Source: an uncultured Lachnospiraceae bacterium
GTDB taxonomy: Bacteria > Bacillota > Clostridia > Lachnospirales > Lachnospiraceae
NCBI GenBank assembly: GCA_905235745.1
Contig: CAJOMN010000001.1
Location: 124,001 to 188,000 of the forward strand
DNA: 64,000 bases
Reading direction: 5' to 3'
Below are positions 59,261 to 64,000 of this stretch, in pieces. The notes under the pieces are model-generated. The model searched no databases. It had not been told where the DNA came from and saw only the letters and a list, made by a program, of their open reading frames with translations. Both the position numbers and the translations under genes were made by a program. Numbering within the stretch: position 1 is the first letter of the stretch; the number at the start of each line of letters is the position of its first letter.

Positions 59261-59429
59261 TTAAGAAACTTGTCTAGCCGCTGCAACCATCTCTTCGAAG
59301 GACGTCTTTACGACCTTATAAAACCTGTGACCGGCTGTAGATCCCATATTTCTTGTACAGAGCAGATAAAAACATTCCGATAAGCCCACTCTGATGAACA
59401 TTCTCGTAATCAACTAAGTATACTGCCAT
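59261..59429 (-). pseudogene. PIN/NYN-like gene remnant
   Basis: A small frame starting at 59429 reads MAVYLVDYENVHQSGLIG, typical of the beginning of PIN/NYN-like ribonuclease domains, then stops after 37 codons. The next frame down continues with YKVVKTSFEEMVAAARQVS and a stop at 59261-59263, which looks like the authentic end. A GGGGGG-type ribosome binding site precedes the start. I read it as a fossil with a large internal deletion and a frameshift. Confidence 0.45.
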
Positions 59430-59520
59430 ATCAACACACCCCCCTTTTATGAAGTAGATTATAGTAACTCACCGGGGTGGTGAAAAAAATAAACTGATAG
59501 TTTACTATCTCCAGATATTA

Positions 59521-60798
59521 TTACTTTCTTATTATACTAACAATTATGGGAATACTTACCCCTATAAGAATGACAGCAAGGACGCTCCAGTGTATAATTC
59601 CAAATGGATTCCCGTTCTTAATCCTGTCCGCAAGGCTTATGGCATCAATTAATATAGAAAATACTGCCAATACAGAGATGGCGCTTAATAACATGTTGGT
59701 TTTACGACTCTTGTAATCATTCATGTACCTTTCGACATTTTCAATTACTTCACTGATATCATCTCTTAAACTGCTGAGTTTGAACTTATCACATAACTCT
59801 TCATAGAATTTCTGATAAGATGGTTCTATAGATACCGTGTTGAACCTGTATAGAATGTCCATTTCCAAAAGATGCGGCTTCATACTGATTAGATTTTTCG
59901 TATTATTTCTGTTGTGCACTGCCTTATAGTTATCCTCAAGAAGAAGTTCTCTTTCGTGGAGAGAAAGAATATAAATACTATAATAGTCTCCTCTCACATT
60001 CCGGCAATGGATTTTTTCAAGAAAATCCTTATTATCACCATTGACATGTGCCAATGATACCACCCCATTGGGTAGTATTCCCCAAAGTTGACCGCCAAAA
60101 GAAGAAATCGTGTTTATGGATTCCTTGTCATCCCGATATGCGTTTGTATGTAAAGCTCTGCAAAGTCTGTAAATACGATTATTATCATTATCAGTTTTAT
60201 CATCCACTATTACTGAATGGTAGACTAACAACCTATTCCTGGAAGTCGACGGAAATAGTTTTAGATTCTCTTTATGTTTATCAATACACAACATATTATG
60301 TAATGACTTTTTTACAGAAAAAGTATTATCACCCGCGCAAAACACAAGATTGTTTTCTCTTAATCCGTCATCATGTTCATTAGTAAAAATATTCGAGAAA
60401 CAGAAACTAAAATCCGTGATTAAATCAATATTATCTTCCGGATACAGAACCTCGACCGAGATAAATCCCATACCGGTAGAGAAATATATCATTCTGAATT
60501 CAGACAGATAGAACCCATATTCTCCTGGGCAGGCAGGCATTTTGGAGCTAAGCTTTACCAGAGAAGTTCTATCAGGAAGACCATATTTAACGCGAGCATC
60601 CTCCTTTAAGCGATACTGCTTACATGCAGATGCCTCATTGTCGCGAAACAGCTCATATACTGCCGGTGTTAGATATTTTGTATTAATATGAATCTGTTCC
60701 CAATCAAAAACGCTAAATGGAATAGCTTTTTTTTCATCGATTTCATAATAAAACGGTAGTAGGAATCTGCTGAAACTAAGTCCTGAAGCATACTTCAA
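59521..60798 (-). CDS. hypothetical membrane protein, C-terminal two-helix anchor
   Basis: A 425-residue protein I do not recognise. The first 350 residues are soluble and without a family motif that I know; the last 60 hold two hydrophobic helices (LLSAISVLAVFSILIDAISLA and SVLAVILIGVSIPIIVSIIR), a topology like CorA-type proteins. The start is TTG at 60798, supported by a strong AAAGGAGG site 8 bases before it and the lack of any ATG for some 80 codons. It lies 18 bases after the zinc-ribbon gene and ends the operon. Confidence 0.7.
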   Translation of the reverse strand: MKYASGLSFSRFLLPFYYEIDEKKAIPFSVFDWEQIHINTKYLTPAVYELFRDNEASACKQYRLKEDARVKYGLPDRTSLVKLSSKMPACPGEYGFYLSEFRMIYFSTGMGFISVEVLYPEDNIDLITDFSFCFSNIFTNEHDDGLRENNLVFCAGDNTFSVKKSLHNMLCIDKHKENLKLFPSTSRNRLLVYHSVIVDDKTDNDNNRIYRLCRALHTNAYRDDKESINTISSFGGQLWGILPNGVVSLAHVNGDNKDFLEKIHCRNVRGDYYSIYILSLHERELLLEDNYKAVHNRNNTKNLISMKPHLLEMDILYRFNTVSIEPSYQKFYEELCDKFKLSSLRDDISEVIENVERYMNDYKSRKTNMLLSAISVLAVFSILIDAISLADRIKNGNPFGIIHWSVLAVILIGVSIPIIVSIIRK

Positions 60799-60816
60799 TT
60801 CTTACTCCTCCTTTCA

Positions 60817-61335
60817 TCAGGAGTCAATAAAACCCAAAATCAAAAAACCGCCAACAACTAACAGGTATATCCCATATATTATTCCCGATCTTCCGATATT
60901 TTTTGCATATATTACTATAGCTAGTATCGAAATAATGTGGCCTATTGCTGCAGCAGCTTTTAATTTATAAAGAATAAATGCATCTATTATGGTGTATGGT
61001 ATCGAAACGAGAAGCCAATTAATAAATGGATGCGCTCTCAAAGACTCTTCGCCCTTTACATACCAAAAATGGTTTATTGCCAGATTAACAGCCGGAAAAC
61101 AACACGCCATCACCATCAATACGCCTAAAACTCCAATGCCAACATATGACAAAAGTTTTCCATAATATTTCCCTCGTTCTGTCTTATCTATATTAACCAG
61201 GCCCACAGCCCATTCCACATCTTCATCACATATTTTTTTTACCACATCCTGGGGAATTTCTCTGGAGCAGGAGGGACAATACCTTTTAGCAATGCTATTC
61301 GAATTTCCGCATTCACAAACCCATTTCGTTATCAT
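60817..61335 (-). CDS. zinc-ribbon four-helix membrane protein
   Basis: A 172-residue protein. The N-terminus carries a four-cysteine zinc ribbon (CECGNSN and CPSCSREIP) and is followed by about four hydrophobic helices. Function is not known. GGAGG precedes the ATG at 61335. It is 13 bases downstream of the winged-helix-like gene and 18 bases upstream of the 425-residue membrane protein, so all belong to one transcript. Confidence 0.75.
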   Translation of the reverse strand: MITKWVCECGNSNSIAKRYCPSCSREIPQDVVKKICDEDVEWAVGLVNIDKTERGKYYGKLLSYVGIGVLGVLMVMACCFPAVNLAINHFWYVKGEESLRAHPFINWLLVSIPYTIIDAFILYKLKAAAAIGHIISILAIVIYAKNIGRSGIIYGIYLLVVGGFLILGFIDS

Positions 61336-61348
61336 AACGTCCTCCGCT

Positions 61349-62368
61349 TTATTGATTTATGAATTGAATTTTGGAAGGTTCTAATTCCACATCTTCTATG
61401 GATTCATCCGTGTAATTTTCAGATTCCATCCTATCAATCATGATATCCGCATTTTCATCATCTGAAGTAGTTGGAAGTATCTGATCTATTAAATCGGAAT
61501 CGATACCTTCTGTATTATTAAACAGTTCTTTTTGATTCTTCAGATACTCAAAACATTCATCGTCTCGTATAAGATATTCATGTATTCTTGCGGAATAGTC
61601 TATCTTCATCGCGTCTGATGTTGCTATTGCGATCGGTGTTATAACCTTTCCTGCGCGTCTGTTTCTTTCCGGATAATACATTATTGCAATGAATGGGTAC
61701 TGAAACCCCTTCATTTGAACAAAGAACGATCTCCTGTATCTTGTTTCCCTTGTTCGAAGATTATCGATATCATTTATGGTGTCTCCTTCATTAAAATATC
61801 CATCTTTCAGATATTGCCACAGACGTTCCTGTATTTCTCTCTCCAATTCATCATCAATCGTGACAGAGTTCCTCGGAAGAATATTGGGAGTAATGCTATC
61901 ACTAAATACTGCCATTCTTTCTTTCAATTCCTCGGCTTCATATCGTATTATTGTTCCCGTAATAGAATCAGCTTGGATTTCTCTTTTTGCGTTATATAAT
62001 GCATGTTGGAAGAGGTTCTCTATATCTACATTGTCTTCAAGTGTTTGTCGGCCTGCTTCAGTTAATTCCTTAGTTTTAGGATCAATATGTCCATACGTGA
62101 AGGCTTCTGTACGTAATATAGACCTTACCAGGCTTCGATCTATTCCAGTCAATGCACTAATTCCATTTGAGTTCGTTATTCCCGCATCAGCCAGTCTTAG
62201 TACAAGCAATTCAACGCTATCATACTCATCGATAATGTACTCTTTAACATCGGCTTCTATGATAGAGACTGGGCACATAAAACTATGAAATATTTCTATT
62301 TCATTGTTTTTTACTAATTCGGGACAGCATGTTTTAAACAGAGCAAGTTCATCCGTTTTGTTTTTCAT
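61349..62368 (-). CDS. hypothetical protein with winged-helix-like region, helicase partner
   Basis: A 339-residue soluble protein. Residues about 50-110 look like a winged helix (LLVLRLADAGITNSNGISAL, TGIDRSLVRSILRTEAF), the middle (140-210) is charged and helical, and the region about 210-270 is beta-rich with conserved-looking basic residues (RYRRSFFVQMKGFQYPFI). The C-terminus is acidic. I do not recognise a family. It starts 2 bases after the helicase gene, which implies translational coupling and stoichiometric partnership. Confidence 0.7.
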   Translation of the reverse strand: MKNKTDELALFKTCCPELVKNNEIEIFHSFMCPVSIIEADVKEYIIDEYDSVELLVLRLADAGITNSNGISALTGIDRSLVRSILRTEAFTYGHIDPKTKELTEAGRQTLEDNVDIENLFQHALYNAKREIQADSITGTIIRYEAEELKERMAVFSDSITPNILPRNSVTIDDELEREIQERLWQYLKDGYFNEGDTINDIDNLRTRETRYRRSFFVQMKGFQYPFIAIMYYPERNRRAGKVITPIAIATSDAMKIDYSARIHEYLIRDDECFEYLKNQKELFNNTEGIDSDLIDQILPTTSDDENADIMIDRMESENYTDESIEDVELEPSKIQFINQ

Positions 62369-62370
62369 TT

Positions 62371-64000
62371 CTAGACCAATCCTTTAAGAAACTCGCCGGA
62401 ATCGTAAATCTCACCTTTTCCGTTTTGTGCCTGTAATACCACTTTCCTGATAAACTCAGAGAATTTCTTCTCGCTTTGATTCGGTATTGGTTCTCCGGTA
62501 ATCTCATCAATTCTTTCATACTCACAAGATGTCAGATAATCAAAATCCCCAATTATGACAAGCTGTATCTGACATCTGGTAAATGCAACATTTAAACGTC
62601 TAAGCTCTTTTAAGAATCCCACTCGTGCTCTTGTCGGAGGAACTCTTCGCGGATCAGCACTCCTTGTGCAACTATATATTATCAACGGACGCTCCTGCCC
62701 CTGAAAACTGTCAAGCGAAGCGACTATGCTACTTACGTTCTCCGGACTATATCCGAGCTTTGCCTCTTTTATCTTCTTTCTTATAAGTCTAACCTGTTTC
62801 CCATAAGCAGAAATAATACCAACTCGAGGAGAAAACTCTCCACCTTCACTTGTTTTAAACACTTCGGAAGATATAGATTTAATTATCCTCGTTGATATAT
62901 CAGCTTCAAGTTCATTTGAATATCCTCCACCCTGTTCCGCCTTTTCAAATCTTCTGTTTTCCTTACTTGTTGATATTAGAATTAATGGAGATTCTGTTCC
63001 TTTTATAATGGGGCTCCACTTACCCATATCGTATCTCGCATGATAATTGCCGTTATAAAACCACTCCGATATAACATCCGATATATTAGAAGGCATCCGA
63101 AACTGTTCATCTAATCTCGTTAAATTGGGAGTGTTCTCATCAAGCTTCTCAAATCTAGTAAACAGGTATTCGAAGAAGCTTTCTTCTAGCAGTTTTGTTT
63201 TGATTCCGTCATCATTACATAGCTTAACTACGGTTTCATTAGCAATTGGCGGGATCTGCAGATGGTCTCCAAGCATCAATGTCTTCGGTGCCCTCGTCAT
63301 AGGAACAATTGCATTATGAATCTGAATCTGACCACTCTCATCAATGATTGAAACATCAAAATCAAGATTACTAAATTGAGATCTTGTGTTTATACCAATA
63401 CATGTTGCGCCCACAATATTCGCATTCTGAATAAGAAGATTTGTTACAATTTCAGTACGATGCTTTTGGATGGAAATCTCCCAATCGTCCAATGCTTTAT
63501 TTACTTTATCAAGTTTCTCCTTAATGGCTAATAATTTCTCTTTATACTCATCAAGCAACTCTATAGGATCTGATTCAGGATCAATCATTCCACTTGTAGT
63601 CAAATACTCCGTTGTAAAAGGCCCTTCAAGATTAACCGCAAAAGAATACTTACCACATTTATCCATCATTTCTCTGTAGTCGTTCTTGGAAGCGACATAA
63701 TCCTGCCGATTAAAAAACTTATATAGTATATCAGCTTGATTATTGTAATCTTCTACTGCTTTGATAAGATCATCTGCCTGTATACTAAGTTGATTTATGA
63801 CTGAATTAAGCTCATTTTCAATTTTTTTTGTGACGCGCTTGAAAAGAATCCTCTCGATTCCAGTTTTCTTAGACAGCGACATCTTCGATATTTCCATATG
63901 GATTTTTGAAAGATTTGTTTTCCAATATTCGGTATATCTTGTTTGGACAGCGGCTTTTAATGAGTTTACATGCTCATATCTGGTCTTTAAATCCTCCGAA
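62371..64000 (-). CDS. Upf1/DNA2-type SF1 helicase, 5' part outside the window
   Basis: C-terminal part of a superfamily 1 helicase. The frame is open to base 64000, so the Walker A domain is outside. Visible motifs: IIDESGQIQ (motif II), LGDHLQIPPI (III), LDEQFRMP (IV), VGIISAYGKQ, SLDSFQGQERPLIIYS (V) and RRLNVAFTRCQIQLVIIGD (VI). A coiled-coil insertion lies before motif II. The C-terminus is short, without a nuclease domain. Related helicases occur in RNA and DNA metabolism and in several anti-phage systems (for example Mokosh); this one is linked to a winged-helix-like and two membrane proteins. Confidence 0.88.
   Translation of the reverse strand, partial: SEDLKTRYEHVNSLKAAVQTRYTEYWKTNLSKIHMEISKMSLSKKTGIERILFKRVTKKIENELNSVINQLSIQADDLIKAVEDYNNQADILYKFFNRQDYVASKNDYREMMDKCGKYSFAVNLEGPFTTEYLTTSGMIDPESDPIELLDEYKEKLLAIKEKLDKVNKALDDWEISIQKHRTEIVTNLLIQNANIVGATCIGINTRSQFSNLDFDVSIIDESGQIQIHNAIVPMTRAPKTLMLGDHLQIPPIANETVVKLCNDDGIKTKLLEESFFEYLFTRFEKLDENTPNLTRLDEQFRMPSNISDVISEWFYNGNYHARYDMGKWSPIIKGTESPLILISTSKENRRFEKAEQGGGYSNELEADISTRIIKSISSEVFKTSEGGEFSPRVGIISAYGKQVRLIRKKIKEAKLGYSPENVSSIVASLDSFQGQERPLIIYSCTRSADPRRVPPTRARVGFLKELRRLNVAFTRCQIQLVIIGDFDYLTSCEYERIDEITGEPIPNQSEKKFSEFIRKVVLQAQNGKGEIYDSGEFLKGLV

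Overview
The window looks like the chromosome of a low-to-moderate G+C Gram-positive anaerobe of the class Clostridia, most plausibly a Lachnospiraceae member. The reasons are the strong AGGAGG-type ribosome binding sites, a CIRCE-controlled clpB, a stand-alone clpC, a single-chain PurL of about 1260 residues, QueH, lipoproteins with Gram-positive signal sequences, and SH3b/glucosaminidase cell-wall enzymes. The taxonomic call is an inference from gene content. No rRNA, tRNA, CRISPR array, integrase or insertion sequence was seen, and no stretch longer than about 300 bases lacks a gene.

Region 1 (1-7.1 kb, minus strand): the end of an ABC-F ATPase, a small acidic protein, and an operon running chorismate mutase, DUF815 ATPase, Ppx/GppA phosphatase and polyphosphate kinase. 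Region 2 (7.2-16.6 kb): a YfhO membrane protein, a zinc-ribbon membrane protein, a murD-like ligase plus CapA-like phosphoesterase pair, a membrane metallophosphoesterase on the other strand, and a chemoreceptor coupled to a DUF2130 protein. Region 3 (16.6-21.5 kb, minus): a complete branched-chain amino acid (Liv-type) ABC transporter. Region 4 (21.5-29 kb, minus): a sugar-utilisation locus with an AraC-type regulator, binding lipoprotein, two permeases and beta-galactosidase, but no transporter ATPase. Region 5 (29-52.3 kb, minus): housekeeping genes clpB, argS, queH, a GGDEF/EAL protein, purL, radA, clpC, a secreted acidic protein, an SH3b/glucosaminidase, a sodium:solute symporter, mscL and a branched-chain aminotransferase.

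Region 6 (52.4-64 kb) is an accessory island, visibly richer in A+T toward its right end. It holds a RelB/YoeB pair, an AAA/DUF4143 ATPase, a PrsW-like protease split over two frames, decayed gene fragments, a DinJ/YafQ pair, a free-standing CdiA-CT-like PD-(D/E)xK nuclease, an XRE regulator, an NPCBM-domain membrane protein, and a tightly packed four-gene operon (two membrane proteins, a winged-helix-like protein and an Upf1/DNA2-type helicase that leaves the window). This operon is the best candidate for an undescribed, possibly defensive, system.

The most informative fine-scale observations are: (i) a terminator before clpB whose first arm contains the clpB -10 box, so that it should stop argS read-through but not clpB's own transcript; (ii) an in-frame TAA that cuts the last 15 residues from the cell-wall glucosaminidase, with the expected C-terminus still encoded after it; (iii) a consensus promoter placed so close to the murD-like ATG that the mRNA should be leaderless; (iv) direct repeats upstream of the sugar operon that fit an AraC-family operator.
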